The position numbers were made by a program, and so were the translations under genes. 64,000 bases of DNA from Dipteris shenzhenensis (taxonomy: Eukaryota > Polypodiophyta > Polypodiopsida > Gleicheniales), in assembly GCA_047967505.1 (NCBI GenBank), contig CM106541.1; one strand, written 5' to 3'. Below are positions 9,776 to 21,416 of the stretch, one piece after another. How positions within the stretch are numbered: position 1 is the stretch's first letter; every line of letters starts with the position of its first letter. The notes beneath the pieces were generated by a model. The model did not search any database. It saw only the letters and a list, made by a program, of their open reading frames with translations, and was not told the DNA's origin.

Positions 9776-12700
9776 TCAATCACCAAAAGGAGATAAGTTC
9801 AAGGCACTATGAAATGCCTCAAACTTTTCACATGGAAGTGCTTTGGTGAAAATGTCTGCAACATTGTCATGTGTTGACACATAGATCATACTGATCTCTC
9901 CTGCATGCAACTTCTCTCTGACATAGTGATAGTGAACCTCAATGTGCTTCGTGCGAGCATGAAACACAGGATTCTTTGCCACTGCAATAGCACTCTGACT
10001 ATCAGTGAGAATTGGAGAAGGACCCTCCAATGAAAGATGAAGATCAGCAAATAAACGACGCAGCCAAACACATTCAACTGTCGCTGTGAAAGCTGCCCTG
10101 TACTCAGCTTCACATGAAGAGGTAGCCACTGTAGATTGTTTCTTGCTTAACCAAGAAAACAAGCTTTGCCCAAAAAGAAACAATTGCCACTTGTGGACTG
10201 CCTAGTGTCATAGTCTCCGGCCCAATCTGAGTCACTGTAGGCATGCATCTGCAAGTCACCCCCCCTGCGAAACATCAAGCCAAAAGACTTGGTACCTTGC
10301 AAATAACGGAAGATGCATTTTACAGCCTGCCAATGCATAGTCTTTGGGCTGTGCATATATCTGCTCACCTGAGAAACTGCAAACTGAATATCAGGTCGTG
10401 TATTGCAGAGATAAATGAGGCATCCAACAGCCTGACTGTAGAGTGTGACATCAATTGATTCACCTGCTTCATGCATTGTAAGCTTCAGCCCCAGCTCCAT
10501 GGGAGTAGCTATGGGCTTACAATCCTGCATGTTGAATCTGTCCAAGAGTTTCTGCACATACTTGGATTGAGACATAACAATGCCACTTTTTGTCTTGAGT
10601 GAACTGGAGCCCCAAATAAAAGTGTAGCAGCCCCAAATCTGACATGCCAAAAGTGGTCTGCAATTCAGCTTTAAAATCTGCAATATTATCTTCATTTGAC
10701 CCTGTGAGCAGTAAGTCATCTACATAAAGAATGATGACTAAAATATCCCCCCCATCCTTCTTGATGTAGAGGGTGCTCTCAGTTGGACTATTGTGCAGCC
10801 CCTTGCTGGTCAGAAAGGCATGAATTTTGGCATACCATGCACGTGGGGCTTGTTTGAGCCCATAAACAGCTTTATTCAGCTTGCATACCTTAAGTGCATT
10901 TCTTGAAATTTCAAAGCCTGGAGGTTGTTTGACATAAACCTCTTCCAACAAGTCTCCATTAAGGAAGGCTGTTTTTATGTCCAACTGATGAACATTCCAT
11001 TGAAAATTTGCAGCCATGGCGATAATTGACCAGATGGTTGTCATTCTGGATGTAGGAGCAAAAGTCTCCTCATAGTCTATGCCCTTTTTCTGAGCATATC
11101 CTTTTGCAACCAGCCTTGCCTTGTACCTATCAATGGTCCCATCTGGCTGTCTTTTAACCTTGAAAACCCACCATGTACCTATGGCATGTTTACCTGGTGG
11201 CAAATCGACAAATGGACTGCAACTCATTGTGCATGGCATTCATCCAATGCACATTATCCTGTGCCTCTTCAAATGTCTCAGACTCCTCCTCATCAAGAAG
11301 AGTACTTGCATAAGCTGATTCAACTGAAAGAGCACCTCCCCCATGCCTTACTGCACTCCGAGTTCTGCCAGGTAATAGAGCATCAATTTTAGTTTCTCTT
11401 AGAGTTTGTAACAGCCAATTTGGGACTGTTTTTGCTGCATGTATATATGCAATTTCTTGTTGAACAACCTCTTCCACTACTTGCGGAGGTGGTAAGACAT
11501 CCTGTGGCTGAATCGGTGCATGTGGAGGTATCTGAAAATTCTGATTTGCATCAGATATATCAGCAGGGGAACCCAAGGCAATGGGTAGTAATCCCTCAAA
11601 GACATCATCGGAAGAAGTAGGCAAATCAAATTCAGCTTGAGTGTGAGCTGAATTTTCTGAAAATATAACATCTCTACTGACAATAATCTTGCGTGTGACA
11701 GGATTGTAGAGACGGTAGCCCTTGCTCTCTGCATTGTACCCAACAAAAATGCATTTGATTGCCTTATCAGACAACTTATGCCGAAACTCAACGGGCACAT
11801 GAGCATATGCAAGGCATCCAAAAACACGGAAATGATCCACAGAAGGCTTTCTCCCTTGCCAAACTTCATAGGGAGTCTTGGTCTTCAAAGCTTTTGTGGG
11901 TGCCCGATTCAAAACATAATTGGCACACATGAGACCTTCAAGCCAAAATTTGTGAGGCAATTTTTTGCTTTTTAGCATGCATCTATCCATCTCCATAAGA
12001 GTACGATTTTTCCTCTCAGCTTTGCCATTTTGCTGAGGAGTTAGCCTCACTGTAAGCTAATGTACAATGCCCTTGTCTTTCAAAAAAGCATCAAAATCTG
12101 CAGACAAATACTCCCCTCCTCAATCTGTGCGTAATGTCTGTAACTTGAGTCCTGATTCATTCTGAACCATGGCTGCAAAGTGTTTGAAAACCATAAGCAC
12201 TTCTGATTTGCGTTTCAGCCCATAAACCCAAGTGTAGTTGGAGTAGTCATCTATAAAAGTGACAAAGTAAAGATGACCACCCAATGATGGAGTCCTCATG
12301 GGACCACAGACATCACTATGGATAAGCTGTAATTTTCGAACAGCTTTTACTGATCCATCCTTCTTAAAAGGAAATCTGTGCATTTTACCAAGAATGCACC
12401 CTTAACAGGCATGTGGAGGAGGTGTTTCAAGAGAAGGCAATGCATCAACCATGGCATGTTTTTGAAGCGTCATCAAGCTGCCATAATGCATGTGTCCATA
12501 TCTGGCATGCCATAACTCCGCATTCTGCATAGCAGCAGTAGGAGTGCAAACTGCAAGAGCATGTGCTGGTCTTTTCTCATACATGTCAAGCTGAAAAAGA
12601 CCACGTAACAAAGTGCCAGACAATCTCAAGGCATAGTCATTCTCTCTATCATGGACTGCACACTTGTCATCAAAAATGACCTGAAATCCAGCTCTGTTAA

Positions 12701-14079
12701 AAGTGGACACTGAGAGTAGATTTTTTGTGATACCAGGCACATACAAGACATCAGAAATTTTGAATATTGAGCCATCAATGGCTGTAAGTTCAACTTCTCC
12801 TGTACCACGAACTGAATAGGAGGAGTTGGCACAGGTGACCTGTTTACCAACGGGTGGTGGATGCAGAGATGTGAAAAGACACTTCCTGGAAGTGATGCTT
12901 TGAGGCACCGCTATCAAAATACCATGTATTTTGTGTCTCATTGACACTGAAAGCTGATGCATCCTTGTAAGAATCATAACTGCATGTCAGAAAAGCATAA
13001 GAGTCATCATTACAAGTGGCTGTACTATCCGGAGCAGCCAACTGAGAGTCTGAAATGCAAGACAAGAAGGCATAGTCGTGCTCCACAAAGTTGGCTGTAG
13101 CTTGCTCATTGACAAATGCATGAGGAGCTGAATCTGAAACAGCCATACTGGAGCTGTTTTTCTTTTCTTTTGCAAGCCTTTTCTTGCATTCTCCAATGTA
13201 GTGACCTGGCTTTTTGCAGTAATGACATATTCCCTTCTTCTTGGGCTTACCTGCATCACCCTTAGCCTTTTGAGAAGGCTGTCCTGAACCACTGGAAGGC
13301 TGATTTGCTGAAGTCTTTGCCTGTCCCTTTACTTTAGGCTTGAATTTTGAAAGCATGGCATGTTCACCTGCTCGTGAAGCCATGTTTTTCCTGGTCTGCT
13401 CTTCCTGCAACAGAAGTCCTATCAACTCTTGAAAATTGAGAGGATTTGCACCCCTCCTCAATGACAAATTCAGCGAAGTATGAAACCTGAGATAAGACTC
13501 AAAAAGAGAATTCAGAGTAGTGGTAATCATCTCTGAATCAGAAATGATCTCATCAATATTGAGCAATTGCTCTCGTAAATCCTGTAGCTTTGTGAGGTGC
13601 ACTGACATGGAGTCACCCTCTTCCATATGTGTATGAGACAATTCTCTTTTCAAAAAAGACACCCTGGCATCATTCCGAGCTGCATACATGCTCTCCAAAA
13701 TATCCCATGCTGCCTTTGAGGTCTTACACGACCGTATATAAAGAATGATGAATCTTTTCACTGAAAGAGAAATACATGACAAAGCTAAAGCATCACGTGA
13801 ATCCCATCTCTTTTGCTCTGGAGTGGTAGGTATAGCTGCACCAATAACTTGTGCTGCAACTGTACCCTGTGCACGACCTTTGCCTCCTCCTTGTTGGGGA
13901 GGGGTATTAGGTGCCACATTTGCTGGCCGGAACTCATCCCCATTTACATAGTCTCACAAATTACGGGAAATCAGAATATTGTGTACCATAAAACTCCAGA
14001 GGGAGTAGTTGGTACCATCCAGCTTATCCTCTTGTGAGAGACCACTGAACTGGAAATCATTCTGATTTTGTTGGGCCAT
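9776..14079 (-). pseudogene. Copia gag-pol polyprotein (nested element), several breaks
   Basis: Starts MAQQNQNDFQFSGLSQEDKL at 14,079. A stop at 13,954 (probably TGG to TGA) breaks gag. Zinc knuckle CHYCKKPGHYIGEC near 13,190-13,240, protease WYFDSGASKHHF near 12,900, pre-integrase LWHARYGHMHYGSLM, integrase LIHSDVCGPMRTPSLGGH and FVTFIDDYSNYTWV, RT with YVDD at 10715-10726, RNase H with STVATSSCEAEYRA and HIEVHYHYVREKL, ending SALNLSPFGD at 9,776. Frameshifts lie near 12,850-12,980 (protease), 11,190-11,240 and two places in RT/RNase H, plus stops in integrase. All domains are present in copia order (integrase before RT), but no full protein can be made. Confidence 0.88.
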
Positions 14080-14669
14080 GTCTGAGAAAGAAAATACAAC
14101 AAATGCAAATCTGAATTCCCTTGCTGGGAATGGAGTGCACAATTCCCAAAAAATACAGCCAAACACTGGCTAAAAAAGCAACTCAAATCTCTGTAATGTC
14201 TCTGTCAGAAATCTGCCAGAGCATCCAATCTCTCCCAAAACCTGCCAAAAGTGCTTCAAAACACTCACAAAAAGGCAGTGTGAACTGAAACCTGCAAAAT
14301 TGCTCTCCCAACACAAAAGCCCCAATTTGTGGCTTGAAATTGCAACCAGAAAGGGGCAAATGGTCTGAAAGCCCCAAATGTTGCACAAATTGCTCTCTGC
14401 CTGCAAAAGCCCCAAATTTCACTGCAAAATTGCAGTGTGATTGCAAAAGCCCCAAATTTCTTCAAGGAAATTGCACCCAAAAGAGGGCAAATTAACTGAA
14501 AAACCCAAATTTGCAATTTGTCTACCAAAGCTCCAAATGTGCTCCCAAAAATACAGCCAAACAATGGTTGTATGCACAAGAGCCTGACAAAACTCTTTCC
14601 AATATCCTCCTGCAAAGAAAACCCTACAAAAATGCAACTTTCCAAGCCCAACTACAAAGTGACCTTCAA

Positions 14670-15090
14670 AATGTACGGACTAACAGTACAGAACTGTCAG
14701 TCCAGTTGAATGCAACTGTACGGAACTGTACAGCACAGCCTGTACGGTCAAGATCCGTGCACCTGTACGGATGTACGAAATCTGAACGGACAGAACTTGG
14801 TGAGGCTGTACGGCGAAATCGTACGGAAACATACGCACTGTACGGGCGATGTACGGACGAACCTAACGGCACGGGATGGGCTACATGATGTACGGTGATC
14901 TGTACGGAACGGGGCTGTACGGCTGTACGGCGTTCTGTACAGGCTGGCGTCGAGTGCAGGTACGGGCAAGCGTGCGGATGGCGTAGGGCAGCTGGGCCTG
15001 GTACGGACGTACGGAACAGCCCAAAATGGCTGTACGGACTAATGCGCATCTTGCCTCTGAAGATGCACGTACGGGCTGGACTCTTCCAAG
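14670..15090. repeat. CTGTACGG motif cluster in copia leader
   Basis: About 17 occurrences of GTACGG, often as CTGTACGG, in roughly 420 bp of untranslated leader between the primer site and gag. Spacing is irregular, so it is not a simple tandem repeat. Similar clusters lie at 19,900-20,110 and 46,430-46,620. Confidence 0.8.
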
Positions 15091-15152
15091 CTTGGAATGA
15101 AGAGTGACTAGCGAGCAGACTGAAGGAGCTTAGCAAGTGCAGATGATCGACT

Positions 15153-15165
15153 TGTTCTGATACCA
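15153..15165 (-). other. Primer binding site, initiator tRNA-Met type
   Basis: Minus strand reads TGGTATCAGAACA, two bases inside the 5' LTR. It matches the usual plant initiator-Met site TGGTATCAGAGC except at one position near the end. Confidence 0.85.
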
Positions 15166-15167
15166 AA

Positions 15168-15429
15168 TGTGAGTGGAAGGGAGAGAGCAAAGTGTGAGAG
15201 CAGGAGCAGGAGAGAGAGAGAGCTGAAAACGATAGTTGCAATAGATGAGTGTAGTACAACTGAAGAGAGTGATAGGTTTTGTCTAAGTGACAAAACCCTC
15301 TCCTTCACTAACCGTAGTTAGTGAACTAACTGTGGTTAGGGGAAAAAACCTCTAAGTGAGGGAAAAGTGCCCCTAACCTACTTATTACATTACATTGGTC
15401 ATTGCTAAATTATAACAATAATTCTAACA
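15168..15429 (-). repeat. 5' LTR of nested copia
   Basis: 262 bp, TG...CA ended, followed on the minus strand by the primer binding site. Differs from the 3' LTR by 6 substitutions counted by eye. Confidence 0.93.
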
Positions 15430-16583
15430 CTTAGATGTAAGCTCCAATGAGCTGAATAACTTCCTGCAGGAAGTGATGTGGTTGCTAGCATCACTATCAA
15501 AGAACCAGGCATCATGAATATGTGAAACTGCCATACAAGCATCATGAACATCAGGATTATACTGACATGGAACCAAGAAAGCCCAATGGTGGTCTTGTGT
15601 GAAATTGGCGGACTCATGTCGATCTTCTGCACTAGAAGAACCAGATACTGCAAGACCAGACTCTTTCTTTTTCTTTTTAGATGCTATGCACTTCCTGCAT
15701 TCAAAAATATCATGCCCAAGTTTCCTGCAATAGTTACATCTCTTCTTCGTTTTGTTATCCCCTGAAGAAGCCCTGAAGAAGAGGCACCACGTGAATGATC
15801 AGCATTGGAATGAGAGGGCTTTCCAGCTGAAATCTCATCTTTACCTTTGTGTTTATGATGGGCAGGATTCGCACGACTTTGCTCCTCCTGAAAAAGAAGA
15901 GCAACAAGCTGGTCAAATGAGAAATGATTGGCATCACCCCCTGCAACCAACCTCCTCAAGGTAGGAGCAAAGCCTTGATATGAATCAGGCAACCCATCAA
16001 GGGTATTAGAAACCAGCTGAGAATCAAGCATAATCTCATCAATGTTGGCCAACTGCTCTTTCAAATCCTTCACATTAGTGAGATAGGCATCCATGTTACC
16101 ACCCTCATCAAGCTTTAAATCTTTCAACTACCTACGGAGATAGGCAACCCTCGCCTCATTCCGCACCTGATACAAAGATGCAAGCTGATCCCATGCTTGC
16201 TTAGCTGTCTTGCAAGACCGAATATGAGTCATAATAACCCGTTTCACTGAAAGAGCAATCAAGGCATGTGCTTTGGCATCACGACCATCCCACTGAATTT
16301 GCTCCTGTGAAGGAGGCAAAGCACCTGGAGCAGGAGGTGCAGGACTCCTGGCTGTAGCAGTAGAACCATCACTTGAAGACCCATCACCTGAAGAAGTAGA
16401 GGTTGCAGGTGTAGCGCTAGTAACAGTGCGTGTAGGCCTGGCCTCAGAACCTGAAACAATATGCCATAGATTCTTGGCAACCAAAACATGTCCCATCATG
16501 TATGACCACATGGGATAATTGGTGCCATCAAGCTTGTCATCGGCCCCAATCAGCCCAAACCAATCATCTTTGCCACCAGACAT
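15430..16583 (-). pseudogene. Copia gag and protease start (outer element), broken
   Basis: Starts MSGGKDDWFGLIGADDKLDG at 16,583 in the typical copia gag style (KLDGTNYPMWSYMMGHVL). A stop after AYLRR at 16,128 interrupts the frame, which then continues in the same frame (LKDLKLDEGGNMDAYLTNVK, FQEEQSRANPAHH). A zinc-knuckle remnant lies near 15,690-15,750. The protease region (FFDSDASNHIT in another frame) ends where the nested element inserted. It forms virus-like particles in intact copia; here it cannot make a full protein. Confidence 0.75.
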
Positions 16584-16717
16584 GGTGCTGAAATACAAGG
16601 TAAATGCACCAACTGGCAAAGCAAATGAGAGAAAGGCAACCTCTCATAATCAAGTGCCAAAAAACTGCCCAAGCTTCAAAGCTTATGTCTGCAAAAGACT
16701 TTGTTGTCCCAAGGTGT

Positions 16718-18085
16718 ATGATTTGAAGTTCAACCTGGGTAAAAGATCTTCAATACATCTCGAGCCATCATGCGTCAGGAGCAGTTCACATTTGAGGAGT
16801 CACCTGTTGAGGTAGTTTCATCATACACTTATCTTGCGGTTATCTTTCCCGGACCCAACTTCACTATGAGACCCGCGATGCAGGCATGCTTCAACAGAGA
16901 ATATGCTTCACTGACCAGACTAGAGAGGCAGTGCTTCCGCTCGCACTTTCAGGATCCACGCACCAAGGGTTTGCTTTTTGACTCCTTGGTCCGCTGAGCA
17001 CGGATATACATCAGCCCATGTTGGGGCCAGTCTTGTCGGATACAGAGTGGGCCCGTGTGGAGCGGCTACAAGTTCTCATGTTATCACGGATGATTCGTGG
17101 TAAGCAATCCGTTCCTCAGTGCTCACCAGATCATTCAGGCTGAGTTTGGGTCACCGCCTTTACAACTAAATGCTGCATTTCAGGTCATCACGTATATGTA
17201 CCGAGTCAAGGAATATGGGGATTACACCTTTGGGCGTAGCAGGCTACCATGGCTAGCTTTATCCTCTTCTATGGCACTTGCAGCATGAGGGGACCTAAGG
17301 TGCTGGTATGCACACACAAAGAGATGGTTTGAGCGACTGGGGCTCCACATGGATAGACTACCTCCCTTCCGGTACAGCATGGATGCTCCGTTTTCTCCTC
17401 TCCTATCACACGAGGTCAACCAGGTTATCCGTGAGGATCTATTACAGCTACACACATTTCGAACCTGGTTGGGACCAAGTGAACTTCTACAGAGATCACT
17501 TCTTACATATCACAATGGAGGGTTTCATTGACCCACCAAGATACACACAGATCCACCTACCCCGCTCGTTGAGGGTCTCTCTTGGACAATTCCGGGTCTC
17601 TTCACACAGACTTCGCATCGAGAGTGGCAGAGCAGAGCGACTACCAAGGGAGAGGCGCATATGCACACTGTGTGACATGCAGGAGGTTGAGACAGAGGAG
17701 CATTTCATCTTCAGGTGTCCTGTTTACTATGAGATCCGAGGGCGTTTCCATTGCCTCTTCAGGGATAGCTATGGGATTTTGGCTCGTTTCCTCTCCTACC
17801 CAGACCAGCAGTGTTTGGTAGGTTTCATTCATGAGGCACTTAGACACCGCGAGAGTTTACTCCGAGCACGGAGACAAGAGCAGACTTCTTCCTCGGCTGA
17901 TCCCTCTCAAAGCTCTATCACGGAGTTCTTTCAGCTAGATCACATGGACCCCCATGAGACGAGGCCTCGACATGACCGTGATGCGGAGCTTGTGACAACG
18001 GGCTCAAACAGAGGGTCGACACACAGGTCACACTTGGGGGCATCCCCTCCTTGTCTCGACATGACCGTGATGCGGAGCCTGTGAC
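16718..18085 (+). mobile_element. 3' fragment of LINE family B
   Basis: Matches the 3' part of the LINEs at 56.8-57.6 kb and 63.1-63.5 kb (SPVEVVSSYTYLAVIF, SLTRLERQCFRSHFQDPRTK, VITYMYRVKEYGDYT). It is the only copy that shows the C-terminal end. The final open frame (17308-18084) has a zinc-finger-like CTLCDMQEVETEEHFIFRCP, typical of LINE C-termini. It ends in a CA-rich microsatellite at 18,085-18,122. Confidence 0.75.
17308..18084 (+). pseudogene. LINE ORF2 C-terminal piece with zinc-finger-like motif
   Basis: A 258-residue open frame, the longest intact piece of this LINE's C-terminus. C-X2-C at RICTLCDM and H-X4-C at EHFIFRC form a CCHC motif, as in the C-terminal nucleic-acid binding part of many LINE reverse transcriptases. 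It is cut off from the RT by stops upstream, so it is a relic. The last 40 residues contain a repeated piece (RPRHDRDAEL-like, DNA repeated near 17,965 and 18,055). Confidence 0.6.
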
Positions 18086-18263
18086 ACACACACAACACAC
18101 ACAACACACAAACACACACACACTTTTTTTTGTTGTGAAATCTTATATTTCTGTGGGAAACCCCAAAAAGGAGTAAAAACCCACCAATAAGTACAAAGTA
18201 AAAATTTACAAGTAAAGCCTCAGAGAAAAACTCATGAGGCAACCAAGTAAAAAGTTACAAGAT

Positions 18264-20152
18264 TCAAACTAGAGGAGGATCAAAGACAACATCCTCCAGT
18301 TTCAGATTATTGCTTTCTAAAAATTGATGCAGTGAAGAAACTGCACCATCAATAAAAACCACCTGTTTTTTGCCCTTGTGATTCTTCTTTATAGAAGCTG
18401 GGAGCCTGAAATTTTGAATCACAGGGTCAAAAACCTGTTGCAACATACGATGAAAAGACTCCAAAGAAAAAGAGACATCTGCATCCTGAGAAAGAGACTC
18501 TGGCATAGTCATCACAGGCAAAGGAACTGGAGCAATGTCTGCACTCTCTGACAAAGGAGCTACATCGGATAAATCAGGGCTGATCATATTAGCTTCACTT
18601 CGAGTATCAACCGGAGAAATAGCAAGCACATCATCTTGTATAATGCCCTCATCAAGGGACACATCCATATCCTGAGGAGAAGGAGGTTGGTGATGCTCAA
18701 TAGGAGTCTAATCCTGAACTTCCGTAGCCGCAGAAAGATTGGCCTGTGACTTATCTACCTTTCTCCAATAGTGCTTCGCAACAGTACGAGAAGGCTTCTC
18801 TAGTGAAGCCAAGCAGAAACTAGAGGAGAAGGGAGAGTAATCTTGACAGCTGAGGAAGGAGCAGGAGGAGTGGTCTTGGAAGCAGAAGAGCAATCACGTG
18901 CAAAGTGACCAACTTGGCGGCATCGATAACATGATGTAGGAAAAGAGGCGAAATGCAGCCTGATTCGCATCAGATGAGCAAATCCCAAATCAAGATTCAG
19001 AGTAGAAGGCATGGGCTGCATCATATCCCATAGAACACAAGTCGACATCCCGAGGAGCCTGCAGGAACTCCTGTCTTGGAATATGCAGAGGCCTCCCCAA
19101 AAAAGCTGCAAGGGTAGGAAGATGCTGAAAAAGAGGCACAGGCAGCGCTTTGAGGGTAATCCAAACCGGACAGTACGTCAAAAGGGAAGCAGCCGGGTCA
19201 AAAGGTGGATCCCAGGGCATCACATAGGCAAAGAAACCTGCCCCAAGAACCCCAGCATGGCTAACAAGACTCTCCATCACCTCAGTCATAGGACACTGGG
19301 CATAATAAAACCCTTTGCCCATAAAGACAAAGGAAGAAATAATATTCGGACCCACTGTAGCTTCAGCCCATCGACGGAGTTGTGCTGCAGAAAGAATCCT
19401 ACCCATAAAAAAGAGACAACCCCAAACTATTGAGCCTGTCGAAAACCGGAGACCAAAAGGGTAGAATCCAAGGACCGAACAAGAGGTGAACCCGAGGAGG
19501 GAACTTCTGCAACAGAAGTAGCACATAGCTAACGAAGAAGTTCCAACTGAAAGGGAGAAGAGGGGCCATCCGCAATATCCAGTTTCGCTGACTTGAGCAA
19601 GCGCGAAGAAGCCAAATCACCATGCTTCCGCCGAGTCAAGACACACGCAGGAGAGGATAGGGCAGAAGGAGGGGTTGAAACTTTGAAGACAAAGGAACCA
19701 TCAGACGAAGCAGTAGGAGGCTGCTGTTGCGATTCAGATAAAGGCTGCTGCAGATTTGAAGTAGAAGACCAAGGCTGTACATAATGCTGCAGAGCAGGAG
19801 CAGTCGGCTGCTGGAGAGAAGGGATAGGCAGGGAAGAATGTTCAGACGGAGAGGGCAAGGGTATGGACAGAGGTACTGTAGAGGCTGAGACGGGGAAAGG
19901 CAGCTGTACAGAAGCACACTGAGGCTGTACGGAAAGGACCGTGGGCTGGACAGCAGTGTATGGTTTCTGTACAGAATTGTACGGGAGCTGTACGGAGGTG
20001 CACGGGGAAGAGACCAAAGCCTGCAAGATCTGTATGGACGCAAAGGCTGAGAAGGAGGGTACGGAAGGGGACGAGGGCCATACAGGCATGCATGGGCAGG
20101 GTACGGACAAGGGAGGAGGAGCAGCAGAGCTCTCCATCGCAGCTCTACCCAC
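18264..20152 (-). pseudogene. L1 ORF1 (gag-like) relic with zinc knuckle
   Basis: RNA-binding ORF1 of a plant L1, read in at least three frames: MGRAAMESSAAPPPLSV at 20,152, a middle piece to 18,990, the CCHC knuckle, and a C-terminal piece MDVSLDEGIIQDDVLAISPV to 18,264. In live elements ORF1 coats the RNA. The frameshifts make this copy non-functional. The CCGTACAG motif here encodes the repeated SVQ tripeptide (19,900-20,110). Confidence 0.6.
19900..20110. repeat. CTGTACGG motif cluster in half-LINE ORF1
   Basis: Several CTGTAC(G/A)G units in about 210 bp, in coding sequence where the minus strand reads SVQ. Same motif as at 14,670-15,090 and 46,430-46,620. Confidence 0.65.
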
Positions 20153-20154
20153 AC

Positions 20155-20290
20155 ACTACACACACACCCCCCATAAACACACACACACGCGCGCGCAGGC
20201 ATGTGTGTGTACCCACACACATACATGTTTTTTTTTGGGGGAGAAATCCATGGATGTGGGTTCCCACACACATACACGCACATGCGTCCA
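20155..20290. repeat. CA/TG microsatellite tracts
   Basis: Interrupted (CA)n with a CGCGCG core and ACACAC/TGTGTG blocks. It is continued by similar sequence at 26,610-26,655 on the other side of the gypsy insertion. Confidence 0.75.
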
Positions 20291-20305
20291 CACCCGCACA
20301 TATAT

Positions 20306-20769
20306 TGTTACGCTCAAGTTGAGGTAACATGACCTCGGAAGGGTCAGTCGACATTTTCCTTTAAAGAATCAATGTTTGTATTATACTTGTTTGGGCTTCA
20401 TGTAAATGATCAAAAAGGACTAAAGGTCAAGGTCCTTGGTGAGGGTGATATGGCACTAGACTAGGTGGATCTAAGGCTAAGGGACCTAAATGCATGAAAT
20501 GTGCCTAGGGGCAAATGGTTTCAAAGATATCCCAAGAGAGGGGTAAATGATGCATTAAGGAAGGACCCTAATTTGAAGACATATGGCATACTAGATCCAT
20601 CTAGGGAGTTTTGGGGCTCGTTGGGAATAAGCAAGAAAAAAAGCTTTTACGTAATCTGATTTTGTTGTTGAGAGCTTGCTACCGCCGAGGTTGGCTGGGA
20701 GGTTATTGAATGTGCCTGCACCCGTGATTCCACGTAACATTCTAGGAGCAGACAGATTTTCGCGTGTCA
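20306..20769 (+). repeat. 5' LTR of gypsy chromovirus
   Basis: 464 bp, TGTTACG...GTGTCA, directly followed by the primer site at 20,772. Confidence 0.92.
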
Positions 20770-20771
20770 TT

Positions 20772-20784
20772 TGGTATCAGAGCC
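20772..20784 (+). other. Primer binding site, initiator tRNA-Met type
   Basis: TGGTATCAGAGCC two bases after the 5' LTR, the standard plant LTR-retrotransposon initiator-Met site. Confidence 0.9.
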
Positions 20785-21416
20785 ACAGGTGATTGGAAAA
20801 GGGGGATCACGAGAGGTTTTGAGGCTGGCCAGGCGTATGCTAAGGAGCAGATAATGGTATGGGCTGTTTACGTCATCTGGTTCACATTATGTGCAGTAGT
20901 TCATCAACCTTGGAGTTGCGTGTGAAAGGATGGCAGGATCGCGTACAGTTGCAGATTTGGTGCTACATCTGAAAAGCCACGTGGATGGGACTGGGTTTCC
21001 ATCATCTCGCATCCCGCAGAGCTAAGCTTTCGTTGGTTGCATTTGATCGTGAGCTCGTGTGAAAAGGTAGATACTACAGTATGTTTGTGGTCACAAGGCA
21101 GGTCCTAAATGCAGATTTGGAGTGGACTACAGGGACTAGTTGATCTCTTCATGCAGCAAGAATAATAACCAGGGAGCTCTCTATGCCTTCTAAGCTTTGT
21201 TGGAGTATTTGCTTGTTTATTTGCCTCCGTGTTTGAGTCAGTTTGGATTGCAGGAGTTTTCCCTAGTACAGGGAAAAGTGGTTTTGGTTACAGTGTGGTA
21301 TATGCTTTGTTAGATGTAAATTTGGAAGTTGGACTTTCGATTTGTAATTACAGTTTCAAGCGGTGTTTTATTTTTTATTATTTATTTTTTAAAAACACAC
21401 ACACCCATTGACCTAA

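Larger units (their letters stand above)
9477..15429 (-). mobile_element. Nested full-length Ty1/copia retrotransposon
   Basis: 5,953 bp with 262-bp LTRs at both ends (TGTGAGTGG...TTCTAACA) and a perfect 5-bp target duplication CTTAG (9472-9476 and 15430-15434). Transcribed leftwards: 5' LTR 15168-15429, primer site, leader of about 1.09 kb, gag-pol, polypurine tract (GCAGGGGGG), 3' LTR 9477-9738. I count 6 substitutions between the LTRs (about 2.3%), so the insertion is fairly recent. It sits in the protease/pre-integrase junction of the outer copia. Confidence 0.93.
7511..16717 (-). mobile_element. Outer Ty1/copia element, internally deleted and split by a nested copia
   Basis: Minus-strand order: gag (16,583 down to 15,430), interruption by a complete copia (9,477-15,429) with CTTAG duplicated at both sides, then GAG-pre-integrase and integrase (9,476-7,975), a few residues matching the extreme C-terminus of RNase H, a polypurine tract and the 3' LTR. 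Reverse transcriptase and almost all RNase H are missing. The 5' end is lost next to a LINE fragment at about 16,718. A same-family fragment that keeps its RT lies at 46,621-48,991. Confidence 0.75.
18124..20305 (-). mobile_element. ORF1-only half-LINE (L1 type)
   Basis: On the minus strand a decayed L1 ORF1 begins near 20,152, runs to about 18,264 and is followed by a short 3' tail and 7-8 A residues (T run at 18,124-18,130). There is no endonuclease or RT. ORF1 signs: Pro/Gln/Ser-rich N-terminus with repeated SVQ units, a mid-region of plant L1 ORF1 type (PVWITLKALPVPLFQHLPTL, FLGRPLHI), and zinc knuckle CYRCRQVGHFARDC near 18,890-18,930. Three or more frameshifts. Its 5' side is a CA microsatellite split by the gypsy element at 20,306. 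The organisation resembles mammalian HAL1 half-LINEs. Confidence 0.6.

Noticed and set aside
14265-14651. 128-residue minus-strand frame in the copia leader
   Set aside because: Overlapping frames with repeated FGCNF/GAF-type phrases arise from the AAAGCCCCAAATTT repeats of the leader; no gag similarity.
20772-20784. TGGTATCAGAGCC as part of a tRNA gene
   Set aside because: It is the tRNA-complementary primer site next to an LTR; no cloverleaf sequence surrounds it.
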